Source: Vibrio sp. JC009 (lineage in GTDB: Bacteria > Pseudomonadota > Gammaproteobacteria > Enterobacterales > Vibrionaceae). From it: a stretch of 64,000 nt of DNA. The DNA lies in NCBI RefSeq assembly GCF_029016485.1, contig NZ_CP092107.1, positions 806,001 through 870,000 on the forward strand, in the 5' to 3' direction. Shown here one piece after another: positions 25,488-33,814 of the stretch. The notes under the pieces are model-generated. The model did no database searches and had not been told where the DNA came from. It saw nothing but the letters and a program-made list of their open reading frames with translations. Positions within the stretch are counted from its first letter, which is position 1. Every line of letters begins with the position of its first letter. The position numbers were made by a program, and so were the translations under genes.

Positions 25488-27788
25488 ATGAGCACTGCCA
25501 GAATTGAAAAACTAAAATCAGCACTGTTTGCAGCCAAAAGAGAAATATCACTAGAACGCGCGCTGCTTTACACAGAAAGTCACAAACAGACTGAAGGCGA
25601 ACACACGCTAATCCGCCGCGCTAAGGCAACCGCCCATATTTTAGATAAGGTAGCAATCTCCATTCGTGATGACGAATTAGTCGCCGGTAACCGCACCATC
25701 AAACCTCGTGCGGGTATCGTATCCCCTGAGATGGACCCATACTGGATTGACAAAGAGCTGGATATTTTTGAATCCCGCCCACAGGATAAGTTCTACATCT
25801 CAGAAGAAGACAAAAAAGTTTACCGCGAACAGCTGCTGGCATACTGGTCAGAGCGTTCCATGAAAGACTTTATCAATAGCCAGATCCCGGCAGACATCAA
25901 AGAAGCGGTGGCGCAGAAAGTCTTCAGTGTAAACCAGACTGACAAAGGTCAGGGCCACATCATTATCGACTTTGACCGCCTGCTGGACAACGGCCTTGGT
26001 AAACTGACTGATGAGCTGGAAACCCTTAGCCAGTCACAACCAGACAACGAATTTTATCAGTCTGTACTGATCCTGCTTCAGGCTTCAATCCGCCATATCC
26101 GCCGCTATGAAGCGCTGGCAACGGAGATGGCTGCGGCGTGCGATAATGAAACACGTAAAGCTGAACTGGAAAAAATCGCTGCAATATCCAGCAAGATCGC
26201 CACCGAAAAACCAGAAGACTTTATCGAAGCCTGTCAGCTGTTCTGGTACATAAACATCGTTCTTCAGTACGAATCAAACGCAAGCTCGCTGTCACTGGGC
26301 CGCTTTGACCAGTACATGATGCCTTTCTACAACAAATCCATTGAGAAAGGTGAAGATCCGGCATTCCTGAAAGAGTACTTGGAGAGTCTTTGGATCAAAA
26401 CCAACGATATCGTTCTGCTGCGCTCTTCAGGCAGTGCTAAATTCTTCGCAGGCTTCCCGACCGGTTACACCATTTTGCTGGGTGGTCTGACAGAAACAGG
26501 CCAGAGCGCTGTGAACAAGCTGTCTACGCTTTGCCTTGACGCTTACCAGAGCGTACAACTGCCTCAGCCAAACCTGGGCGTTCGCGTAAACGAGTTTATG
26601 GAACGCGAGTTTATGAACAAGACAGCGGAAACTATTCGTCTTGGTACCGGTATCCCGCAAATCTTCAACGACGAGGTTGTGGTTCCAGCCTTCCTGAACC
26701 GTGGCGTTTCTCTGGAAGATGCGCGTGATTACTCGGTTGTAGGCTGTGTTGAACTGTCTATCCCGGGCAAAACCTACGGCCTGCACGATATTGCCATGTT
26801 TAACCTGCTTAAGGTGATGGAACTGGCACTGAAACGCAATAAAGATGCAGAGGGCGTGACTTTTGACGGCCTGATGGAAGAGATCCGCGACGATATCCGC
26901 CACTATGTGAAGCTGATGGTCGATGGTTCAAATATCTGCGATATCGGCCACCGCGACTGGGCTCCGGTTCCGCTGCTGTCGTCCTTTATCAACGACTGTA
27001 TCGATAACGGCAAAGACATAACATACGGCGGCGGCCGCTACAACTTCTCTGGTGTTCAGGGCATTGGTATCGCCAACCTGTCTGATTCACTACATGCACT
27101 AAAGCGTTACGTGTTCGAAGAGAAACGCAGCTCCTTTGCTGAGTTTATCGACGTGATGGACAACAACTTTGAAGTGGAAGGTGGCGATAAGATCCGTGCC
27201 CGCCTGATCAACAAATACGAAAAATACGGCAACGACATCGACGAAGTGGATGCCCTTGGCTCCGAACTGCTTCGCCTGTTCTGTAAAGAAGTAGAAACCT
27301 ACGATAACCCGCGTGGCGGCAAGTTTACCCCGGGCTCCTACACCGTATCTGCTCACGTACCGTTAGGTGCGGTTGTAGGTGCCACCCCTGACGGTCGCCT
27401 TTCAGGCGAACAACTGGCTGATGGTGGTCTGTCACCAATGCTGGGTAAAGACCATCAGGGTCCGACAGCGGTACTGAAATCTGTCTCTAAACTGGATAAC
27501 TACCTGCTTTCCAACGGCAGCCTGCTGAACGTGAAGTTCACTCCGGCAACGCTGGAAGGGCCACAGGGCCTTGCCAAACTGGGCGACTTCCTGCGCGCCT
27601 TTATGAAGCTGAAGCTTCAGCATGTACAGTTCAACGTACTGAACGCAGATACGCTGCGTAAGGCACAGGAAAAACCTGAAGATTACGCCGGCCTGGTGGT
27701 TCGCGTTGCAGGATACAGTGCCTTCTTTGTAGAGCTGTCTAAGGAAATTCAGGACGACATCATTCGAAGAACTGCCCATGAACTGTAA
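25488..27788 (+). CDS. pflD: PflD/YbiW-type glycyl radical enzyme
   Basis: A 766-residue oxygen-sensitive radical enzyme. The thiyl-radical Cys420 sits in SVVGCVELS with the adjacent Glu of the C-x-E motif, and the glycyl radical Gly742 is in RVAGYSAFF near the C-terminus. Length and sequence fit the E. coli PflD group (765 residues), not pyruvate formate-lyase, which has adjacent catalytic cysteines. E. coli PflD and YbiW have been reported to open the ring of 1,5-anhydromannitol or 1,5-anhydroglucitol 6-phosphate to 1-deoxyfructose 6-phosphate. Gene context (dedicated PTS upstream, Fsa aldolase downstream) supports that reaction here. Which epimer is used cannot be told. The stop codon overlaps the start of the activase gene by 11 bases. 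Confidence 0.9.
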   Translation: MSTARIEKLKSALFAAKREISLERALLYTESHKQTEGEHTLIRRAKATAHILDKVAISIRDDELVAGNRTIKPRAGIVSPEMDPYWIDKELDIFESRPQDKFYISEEDKKVYREQLLAYWSERSMKDFINSQIPADIKEAVAQKVFSVNQTDKGQGHIIIDFDRLLDNGLGKLTDELETLSQSQPDNEFYQSVLILLQASIRHIRRYEALATEMAAACDNETRKAELEKIAAISSKIATEKPEDFIEACQLFWYINIVLQYESNASSLSLGRFDQYMMPFYNKSIEKGEDPAFLKEYLESLWIKTNDIVLLRSSGSAKFFAGFPTGYTILLGGLTETGQSAVNKLSTLCLDAYQSVQLPQPNLGVRVNEFMEREFMNKTAETIRLGTGIPQIFNDEVVVPAFLNRGVSLEDARDYSVVGCVELSIPGKTYGLHDIAMFNLLKVMELALKRNKDAEGVTFDGLMEEIRDDIRHYVKLMVDGSNICDIGHRDWAPVPLLSSFINDCIDNGKDITYGGGRYNFSGVQGIGIANLSDSLHALKRYVFEEKRSSFAEFIDVMDNNFEVEGGDKIRARLINKYEKYGNDIDEVDALGSELLRLFCKEVETYDNPRGGKFTPGSYTVSAHVPLGAVVGATPDGRLSGEQLADGGLSPMLGKDHQGPTAVLKSVSKLDNYLLSNGSLLNVKFTPATLEGPQGLAKLGDFLRAFMKLKLQHVQFNVLNADTLRKAQEKPEDYAGLVVRVAGYSAFFVELSKEIQDDIIRRTAHEL

Positions 27789-28665
27789 TAACACAGAAAA
27801 CCGGATTGATGTTGTGGAGCTGGATGAGGCTGGCAGTGCCTCATCTACCGGGCATGTTTTTAACATCCAGCGCTACTCGCTAAACGATGGTGAAGGGATC
27901 AGAACGGTAGTCTTTTTCAAAGGCTGCCCGCTGAAATGCCCGTGGTGCGCCAACCCGGAGTCACGTTCGCACAAACCACAGAAAGTTCGCCGCGAAGCAA
28001 AATGCATTCACTGTGAAGTGTGCGATATGGATGTGGATGAATGTCCAACCGGCGCGGTAGAGATCCTGGGTCACGATATGACTCTGGATGAGGTAATGAA
28101 AGAGATCGCAAAAGACGATGTCTTCTTCAGAACCTCGGGCGGTGGCATCACCCTTTCCGGTGGTGAAGTGCTGTCCCAGGCTCCGTTTGCTATCCAGTTG
28201 CTGGAAAAGCTGAAAGAGCTGGGTTATCAGACCGCAATAGAGACATCCGGTCAGGGCAGCAATACCCAGCTTCTGAAAATTGGTCAGCTGTGCGATGAAG
28301 TGCTGTTCGATTTCAAAATTATGGATGCGGGGCTGGCTAAAGAGGTCACCGGCATCAACCTGGAGAAGGTACTGGAAGGTTTTACGCTGCTGGTTGAAAA
28401 CGGCGTAAATGTTATCCCGAGACTACCGCTTATTCCGGGTTACACGCTGAATATGGAAAACGTGTACAAGGTGATGAACTTTATCAAGCCATTCGGGCTG
28501 AAAGAGGTTCATATCCTGCCTTTCCATCAGTACGGCGCAAACAAATACGAAACTCTCGGTATGGAATACGAATTTAAAGACGTTACGGTTCCAACTAAAG
28601 ATGAAGTTGCTTCTGTGAAAAACCATATTGAAGCACAAGGCTATAAAGTCATCATTGGAGGTTAA
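27778..28665 (+). CDS. pflC: Glycyl radical enzyme activase (PflC-like radical SAM protein)
   Basis: A 295-residue radical SAM enzyme that installs the glycyl radical on the upstream enzyme using S-adenosylmethionine. The cluster motif is CPLKCPWC (residues about 51-58), with NPES after it as in other activases. An insert with additional ferredoxin-like cysteines (CIHCEVC, ECPTGA) could bind an auxiliary iron-sulphur cluster. Further family motifs are GGGITLSGGEVLSQ and FDFKIMD. The start ATG 27778 overlaps the pflD stop, so translation is coupled. The first 25 residues are longer and less conserved than usual. Confidence 0.9.
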   Translation: MNCNNTENRIDVVELDEAGSASSTGHVFNIQRYSLNDGEGIRTVVFFKGCPLKCPWCANPESRSHKPQKVRREAKCIHCEVCDMDVDECPTGAVEILGHDMTLDEVMKEIAKDDVFFRTSGGGITLSGGEVLSQAPFAIQLLEKLKELGYQTAIETSGQGSNTQLLKIGQLCDEVLFDFKIMDAGLAKEVTGINLEKVLEGFTLLVENGVNVIPRLPLIPGYTLNMENVYKVMNFIKPFGLKEVHILPFHQYGANKYETLGMEYEFKDVTVPTKDEVASVKNHIEAQGYKVIIGG

Positions 28666-28667
28666 TG

Positions 28668-29528
28668 ATGAAAGAAAGAATACTGATCACGGGTGCAAAT
28701 GGCTTTTTCGGAACCCGTTTTATCAACAAATATCAGGACAAGTTTGACATCACGGCAACCGATGTTGAGCAGCTTGATATTACCGACGCCGCTCAGGTTG
28801 ATGCTATGTTCGCAGAAGTTAAGCCGAACTATGTTATTCACGCAGCCGCTATCGCAGTAACGGATTTCTGTAATAAACATCCTGATATTGCCCATAAGGT
28901 GAACGTTCAGGGTGCCATCAATGTTGCAAAAGCGTGTAAGACTGTTGGCGCTAAGCTGGTGTTTATCAGCACAGAGCAGATCTTTAACGGCAACGAAGAG
29001 CCGGGGCCATACACCGAAGCGCACACGCCAAACCCTGACACTATTTATGGTCAGAACAAACTTGAAGCCGAAGGCGAGCTGAAGAGCATTCTTGATGAAA
29101 TGTGGATTCTTCGCTTTACCTGGATGTTTGGTCTGCCTGAACGCAACACCAGCATCAACCCGAACGTTCTGTGGAATACACTTCAGGCTCTGTTTAGCGG
29201 CGAGAAAATGAAAGAGCGCCGTAATGAGTTCCGTGGCCTGACTTATATCCATGAGCTGATCGACCAGTTTGAAAAGATATTCACCATTCCATATGGCACG
29301 TATCACACAGGTGCACACAACCCGGCAAGCCGTTACGAAATTGCTCAGCATATTCTGACCGAAATGGGGCTGGGCTCGCGTTGGGGCGAAGTACTTGAAG
29401 CCAATGATGCACCGAAAACCCGTGATGTTCGCTTAGATACATCAAAACTGGCGGCGCAGGGCGTTGTATTTACCGAAAGTAAGCAGGCTATTTCTAATTG
29501 CCTGAAAGAATTCGGCTTTAAGAAATAA
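28668..29528 (+). CDS. RmlD-like SDR-family oxidoreductase in the pfl operon
   Basis: An NAD(P)-dependent short-chain dehydrogenase/reductase of 286 residues, in the extended SDR group near RmlD/RfbD (dTDP-4-dehydrorhamnose reductase). The Rossmann motif GANGFFG is at residues 9-15 and the catalytic pair is Y127-x3-K131 in IYGQNKLEAE, with a Thr (STEQIF) before it. The start chosen is ATG 28668, six bases after GGAGG; an ATG three bases earlier overlaps the pflC stop. No rhamnose genes are nearby. Its place between pflC and fsa suggests a step of the same pathway: either reduction of the hydroxyacetone left by Fsa, as GldA does in E. coli, or interconversion of the sugar before cleavage. Both are inference. 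Confidence 0.82.
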   Translation: MKERILITGANGFFGTRFINKYQDKFDITATDVEQLDITDAAQVDAMFAEVKPNYVIHAAAIAVTDFCNKHPDIAHKVNVQGAINVAKACKTVGAKLVFISTEQIFNGNEEPGPYTEAHTPNPDTIYGQNKLEAEGELKSILDEMWILRFTWMFGLPERNTSINPNVLWNTLQALFSGEKMKERRNEFRGLTYIHELIDQFEKIFTIPYGTYHTGAHNPASRYEIAQHILTEMGLGSRWGEVLEANDAPKTRDVRLDTSKLAAQGVVFTESKQAISNCLKEFGFKK

Positions 29529-29554
29529 TTTACAGATTTAGTGGAGACTCCCTC

Positions 29555-30235
29555 ATGATTTACTTTTTAGATACAGCTAACCTTGACGCAATCCGCAAAG
29601 CCGTTGACCTATACCCGCTGGATGGCGTAACAACCAACCCGTCTATCGTGGCTAAAGAGAACAAGCCGCTTAAAGAGATAATGCTAAGCATTCGCGAGAT
29701 CATCGGTAAAGAGCGCCTTCTGCATGTTCAGGTGATGGGCAAGACAGCAGAGATCATGCTTCAGGAAGCAGAAGCGATGCGTGCAATTGACCCTGACCTG
29801 TATATCAAGGTTCCGGTAACCCCACAGGGCATCAAGGCGATGAAGCTGATGTCTGAGAAAAATATCCCGATTACCGCAACGGCAATCCTGACTCCTCAGC
29901 AGGCGCTGATGGCAGCAAAAGCAGGTGCTGAGTACCTGGCACCTTACGTAAACCGTCTGGATAACATCTGCGGCGATGGCGTTCAGGTAGTGGCTGAAAT
30001 TGCTCACCTTCTGGAAGTACATAATCTGGAGAATGCAAAAGTGCTGGCAGCATCATTTAAGAATGTTCAGCAGGTTCATGAAGTGGCAAGAGCCGGCAGC
30101 AAGTCTGTGACTATTGCACCGGACGTATTCGATCTTCTGCTTAACCACCCGCTGACAGACTCTGGCGTTGCAGGCTTTGTTGCAGACTGGGAATCTGTTT
30201 ACGGTGAAGGCACAAACGTGCTGGATGTGCTGTAA
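29555..30235 (+). CDS. fsa: Fructose-6-phosphate aldolase-type transaldolase (FsaA/FsaB/MipB)
   Basis: A 226-residue class I aldolase of the small transaldolase family. The Schiff-base lysine is Lys85 in LYIKVPVTPQG, the same position as in E. coli FsaA. DGVTTNPSIVA, LAPYVNRLDN and VLAASFKNVQQ are also family motifs. Fsa enzymes split fructose 6-phosphate poorly and use dihydroxyacetone or hydroxyacetone well. In E. coli they have been assigned the cleavage of 1-deoxyfructose 6-phosphate to glyceraldehyde 3-phosphate and hydroxyacetone, downstream of PflD/YbiW. It follows the SDR by 26 bases and is followed by a strong terminator. Confidence 0.92.
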   Translation: MIYFLDTANLDAIRKAVDLYPLDGVTTNPSIVAKENKPLKEIMLSIREIIGKERLLHVQVMGKTAEIMLQEAEAMRAIDPDLYIKVPVTPQGIKAMKLMSEKNIPITATAILTPQQALMAAKAGAEYLAPYVNRLDNICGDGVQVVAEIAHLLEVHNLENAKVLAASFKNVQQVHEVARAGSKSVTIAPDVFDLLLNHPLTDSGVAGFVADWESVYGEGTNVLDVL

Positions 30236-30291
30236 TCCACAAAATTGCTGAATTAAACGGTTAATTTAAAAGCAAATAAAACAACATACGC

Positions 30292-30330
30292 AAAAATAGA
30301 GATATACTTTAGGGGTATATCTCTATTTTT
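30292..30330. terminator. Long bidirectional terminator between fsa and the second EIIB
   Basis: A 16-bp perfect stem (AAAAATAGAGATATAC at 30292-30307, its complement at 30315-30330) with a 7-base loop ends in a T tract on either strand. It sits 56 bases past the fsa stop and only 12 bases before the ATG of the next EIIB gene, so that gene is either expressed by partial read-through or from its own promoter overlapping the hairpin. Confidence 0.85.
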
Positions 30331-30342
30331 TATGGGAAAAGA

Positions 30343-30678
30343 ATGAAAATCGTCGCAGTTACAGCATGCATCAGCGGAGTAGCACACACTTACATGGCTG
30401 CCGAGCTGATTGAAAAATTCTGCCAGAAAAAAGGCATCAATATTGTTGTTGAAACCCAGGGTGCATTAGGGCTGGAAAACGAGCTTTCTCAGCAGAAAAT
30501 CGATGAAGCGGATGTTGCGATTATTGTTGCAGATATCACCATAGAAAAATCAGAGCGTTTTGACAGCACCCGCCAGATAAAAAGTTATATTTCCGATTTT
30601 CTCAGACAACCGGAAGCTGTATTTGATGCACTGGACAAAGCATATAACTCACCACCGAATACGATTATTGAAGTTTAG
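30343..30678 (+). CDS. frwD: PTS fructose-family EIIB, second copy (FrwD-like)
   Basis: A 111-residue EIIB beginning MKIVAVTACISGVAHTYMAA, with phosphorylated Cys in TACISGVAHT, and LGLENELSQQKIDEADVAII behind it. It is clearly diverged from the EIIB at 24996, like E. coli FrwD against FrwB, which likewise sits at the far end of the frw-pfl gene run. GGGAAAAG before the ATG serves as ribosome site. It may serve the same EIIC or have a regulatory function. Confidence 0.85.
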   Translation: MKIVAVTACISGVAHTYMAAELIEKFCQKKGINIVVETQGALGLENELSQQKIDEADVAIIVADITIEKSERFDSTRQIKSYISDFLRQPEAVFDALDKAYNSPPNTIIEV

Positions 30679-30721
30679 TCGCTCTTCTTTGTTTTTCTTT
30701 ATCCCATCCCTGTGTGGTTAG

Positions 30722-31483
30722 CTAACCGACTAACCCTAATACCTGATATGTGTCACTACCGTAGTGATCGAAAAGCATGAGAGGAAAACCACTGATTACA
30801 GCCACTTGGTCATGTGGTCGATGTTTCTCCATTTGCTTCTCAAACAGCTCTACCATACAAATTGGCGATGTTGGTAGATCCAAAACATCAGTGAGCAAGC
30901 AGTTTGCTCTTGATAAGTGCTGTTTGGCAATGCTACCCCAGGAATCTTGAGTGTATAAACCCCAGTTGAGAAACCGCTTGTCCATTTCTGGTGCTGCATT
31001 TACCCACTTCTTGTAGTTAGTAAGATCTGTCGTCTTGTGAGTAAGGTATTCAACTTCGTTACCTTTTTGGTGGCGAATAGCCTCTACCATTGGGTAGCTT
31101 ACACACAACAGACCTTTATCTTGAGCATTATTAAATAGTTCAACCATTTGACGGATTTTGTCATCGTCAGCATTAGAGCAGTGACAGTCGTAGTCGAAGA
31201 ACAGATATATTTCACTTATCTTTTCTGGATCTTCTATTTTCATAACCGCTAGGTCATCATCTGTTGGGTTTACCTTATTTTCTAGCTGTTCGTAAATGAA
31301 TTCGTACGTATCAAAATATTCATCTTTTGTTATCTCACTGAACAACTTATAGACATTCATGCCGTAAGTAGTTTGAACTACGAGCTTGTTGTCTCTATCG
31401 AGTATTGTTTTCCTTAAATTCCGTGCAATGTTAGGCTCTGCTCCTGCTCCTTCAAAAACAAATAAGACATTGCTACTCATCAA
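30722..31483 (-). CDS. RloB/TOPRIM-like protein paired with an ATPase (putative defence effector)
   Basis: A 253-residue protein I recognise only at motif level. The N-terminus has LFVFEGAGAEPNI, a strand ending in Glu followed by EPN, as in RloB and other TOPRIM-type nucleases. The acidic D-x-D strand is IYLFFDYDCH. SYPMVEAIRH matches the third conserved region of RloB (xNPxxEx). It is encoded directly after the ATPase on the same strand, overlapping it by 11 bases. Such ATPase plus TOPRIM/RloB pairs (AbiL, RloAB, PARIS-like) are anti-phage systems. Function inferred, not shown. The two genes look more AT-rich than their neighbours. Confidence 0.6.
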   Translation of the reverse strand: MMSSNVLFVFEGAGAEPNIARNLRKTILDRDNKLVVQTTYGMNVYKLFSEITKDEYFDTYEFIYEQLENKVNPTDDDLAVMKIEDPEKISEIYLFFDYDCHCSNADDDKIRQMVELFNNAQDKGLLCVSYPMVEAIRHQKGNEVEYLTHKTTDLTNYKKWVNAAPEMDKRFLNWGLYTQDSWGSIAKQHLSRANCLLTDVLDLPTSPICMVELFEKQMEKHRPHDQVAVISGFPLMLFDHYGSDTYQVLGLVG

Positions 31484-32591
31484 ATGCTCCTGCGCGGTAC
31501 ATTTTCTCTAGGTTGTGTGCTTTGCGTAGCTCCCTATCGGTTAGTTTGTATAGAGGCTTCAAAGAATTCTGATCTAGGATGTAATAGCAATCAGGGCGGA
31601 GCACATGGTTAGAGAGCAGAGTGCTGTTATGAGTAGTGATGATCGACTGGCACGATGTTTTAGACACTAGTTTCACTATGCGTTTAGAAAGGGCAAAGTG
31701 ATAGTAGGCGTCGAACTCATCAATGTAAGCGAAGGTGATTTCTTCATTCAGCATTTTAAGATACCAGTAGTAGAAATTGCCAAGCGATACAGTACCAGTA
31801 GAAGCAATCTGTGAAAACTCGATGCTTTTGTTACCAAAATCGAATTCGATTTGCTCCTTACCTGCATCACCAGTCTGAATTAGCTTACACTCAACACCTG
31901 ATTCATTGAGGAAGGCTTCAAAATCTTCTAGTTTATCTTGCTCAATAATGCGCTGTGAAATTCGTTTTGTTTCTAGAGGTTTACCGTGAAACTCTGTTGT
32001 TTTGGTTAGCGTACGGAAAAATACCATCCCTTCGACAAATTTGATGAACTGGAAAAAAGCCGCAGATTCTTTATTTGGTTCGAGCAGCGCATTTGATTCA
32101 AGGAATTTAATGGGTGATATTTTACGACCTGTGAAATCATTCTTTAGGTGCTCTGCACCAACAAGGTTATAGGAAGCAAGCGCAGATTTTCTACGGTCAA
32201 TACTAACGACTTTGTTTTCTTCAATATAGAGCTCTTCGAATACGGTTTCAGCACAGTTTTCTTTACCGTAGTGGTAGACAACTTCTACACCATCGAACTC
32301 AAACCTGTATGTAAACTCTGCGAGTGAATCTTCATCCATGCTAGCGTTTAAGTAATTAAGGTGCAGTGACGGAATGATGTTAGGGCTATCTAGTAGGTGA
32401 CACGTCAGGTCAAGAACCGCCAATCCAAGGTTCGATTTACCCACACCGTTACCACCGTACATTACAGCGCTGCTTACAACACCATTTTCTACAGCGTGTG
32501 AGTTAAATTCATATGATTTATCAGTGCGTAGGTTTATCTCAAACTCTTCGCCGAAGTTACGGAAACCTCTAACCTTTAGACTACATAGCAT
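31473..32591 (-). CDS. AAA ATPase of the OLD/RloA/AbiLi type
   Basis: A 372-residue ATPase with an SMC/ABC-like head. It begins MLCSLKVRGFRNFGEEFEIN, the usual opening strand of OLD-type ATPases. Walker A is GGNGVGKSN, the signature-like segment is STGTVSLGNFYYWYLK, Walker B is FAYIDEFDAYYH, and the final switch is IITTHNSTLLSN. It lacks its own TOPRIM domain; the nuclease-like part is the separate downstream gene. The pair occupies the space between the last PTS gene and the AraC regulator, which are neighbours in E. coli (frwD, yijO), so it looks like an insertion. No integrase or repeats mark its ends. Confidence 0.75.
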   Translation of the reverse strand: MLCSLKVRGFRNFGEEFEINLRTDKSYEFNSHAVENGVVSSAVMYGGNGVGKSNLGLAVLDLTCHLLDSPNIIPSLHLNYLNASMDEDSLAEFTYRFEFDGVEVVYHYGKENCAETVFEELYIEENKVVSIDRRKSALASYNLVGAEHLKNDFTGRKISPIKFLESNALLEPNKESAAFFQFIKFVEGMVFFRTLTKTTEFHGKPLETKRISQRIIEQDKLEDFEAFLNESGVECKLIQTGDAGKEQIEFDFGNKSIEFSQIASTGTVSLGNFYYWYLKMLNEEITFAYIDEFDAYYHFALSKRIVKLVSKTSCQSIITTHNSTLLSNHVLRPDCYYILDQNSLKPLYKLTDRELRKAHNLEKMYRAGAFDE

Positions 32592-32750
32592 CTTTCTGTG
32601 CTCAATATTCAGTTTGTTAACATAGAAATATCACATTATAGTTCAACTGCCGTAAAAAAAATACGGCCGTGTTGTTTGGCTCGCAGCAGTGTTAAGAGAT
32701 CTTAAGATAAAGATAATACTAAAACTGATTGCAGAGAAGGCACCTGATAA

Positions 32751-33614
32751 CTAGCTATGGCTCCTATACTGAGTCCTGTATTCCGAAGGTGATCTCGCAG
32801 TCTGATTGCGGAATACGCGACAGAAGTAATTACTGTCACTGAACCCGCAGCGGTGCGCCACCTCTTTTACCTTCATATCGTATTCTTTAAGCAGATATTT
32901 TGCCCTCTCAAGCCTGATATGGTTCAGATGTTCGTTAAACTTGATCTTCCCTTCTTTCTGAAAGAGCTGAGAAAGATAATTCGGAGAGACATAAAAGTGC
33001 TCAGCCACAGATTCTCTGGTCAGCGGCTCGTGATAGTTCTGCTCAATATAGTCGCGCACGGCTTCAAACAGCGCCTTGCTCCGGGAAGGAGTTTCAGGCG
33101 GGTTAAGCATTAAATCGTTAATATGGCTGAGCAGTGAAGCGATCAACAACTTGGCGGTATGCTGATCGCCAGCGTGCCAGCGAAGCTCTTCCAGTGACTG
33201 CAGAATAAAAGTACCGGTTCTTGGTCCCCTTCGCTGAATATTGTCTTTTAGCAGGGTTTCAAAGGATTCACCATTCCACCTGAGAAGACTGATACCAAAA
33301 CTCTGCTTACCCACCAGCACATTTAGCATGGTTACCGGCTTATCCCAATGCGGTTTATTCCAGCAATCGGCCGGAACATACAGAGCATCGCCACCTTTCA
33401 GTTCATGCTGTGCTTCCTGCCCGATATCGGTGCCCACTTCCATCACAGATTCACCCTCTACCACAATTTCAAGGCGCGGAAAGTGCACCTGATAAGCCAG
33501 TTCGGGAGGCTCAGGGAGGTTACTGGCAAAATAAACCCTGCCCAGATTTGCAGGAGAATTTGAGTAATCAAAAAGCAGTTTTTCCAGGAAACTTTCCGGG
33601 GTACCTGTATTCAT
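32751..33614 (-). CDS. AraC-family regulator (YijO-like by position)
   Basis: A 287-residue transcription factor: an N-terminal cupin-like sensing domain (about 30-160, including FPRLEIVVEGESVMEVG and GGDALYVPADCW) and a C-terminal double helix-turn-helix (ESVAEHFYVSPNYLSQLFQK, then VKEVAHRCGFSDSNYFCRVF). E. coli has the AraC-type gene yijO beside frwD, and this gene holds the same relative place once the ATPase pair is ignored. It is also divergent from the GH13 gene at 33815, so either the PTS/pfl locus or the glycosidase could be its target. Confidence 0.85.
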   Translation of the reverse strand: MNTGTPESFLEKLLFDYSNSPANLGRVYFASNLPEPPELAYQVHFPRLEIVVEGESVMEVGTDIGQEAQHELKGGDALYVPADCWNKPHWDKPVTMLNVLVGKQSFGISLLRWNGESFETLLKDNIQRRGPRTGTFILQSLEELRWHAGDQHTAKLLIASLLSHINDLMLNPPETPSRSKALFEAVRDYIEQNYHEPLTRESVAEHFYVSPNYLSQLFQKEGKIKFNEHLNHIRLERAKYLLKEYDMKVKEVAHRCGFSDSNYFCRVFRNQTARSPSEYRTQYRSHS

Positions 33615-33814
33615 CGGATATAAACATAAATCTGTGAAATTATAAGGTGAATTTTACCCTTTTATTGACCTGATTACCTGTTTACAGGCAAAGAACGTGA
33701 CATATAAATCCGGATGGCTTAGCCTTCGGCAATAAAAATATTTTCTTACCATACAACTCAATAATCCATCACCAAAGGCCAGCCCTCCCCGGCGGCCGGG
33801 TTTAAGGAAAACAG

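Noticed and set aside
25488..27788. Glycyl radical enzyme as pyruvate formate-lyase
   Set aside because: It has a single catalytic Cys with C-x-E, not the adjacent Cys pair of pyruvate formate-lyase, and lies with a sugar PTS and aldolase.
30722..32591. ATPase pair as part of an integrated prophage or transposon
   Set aside because: No integrase, transposase, tRNA target or flanking direct repeats can be seen at either end.
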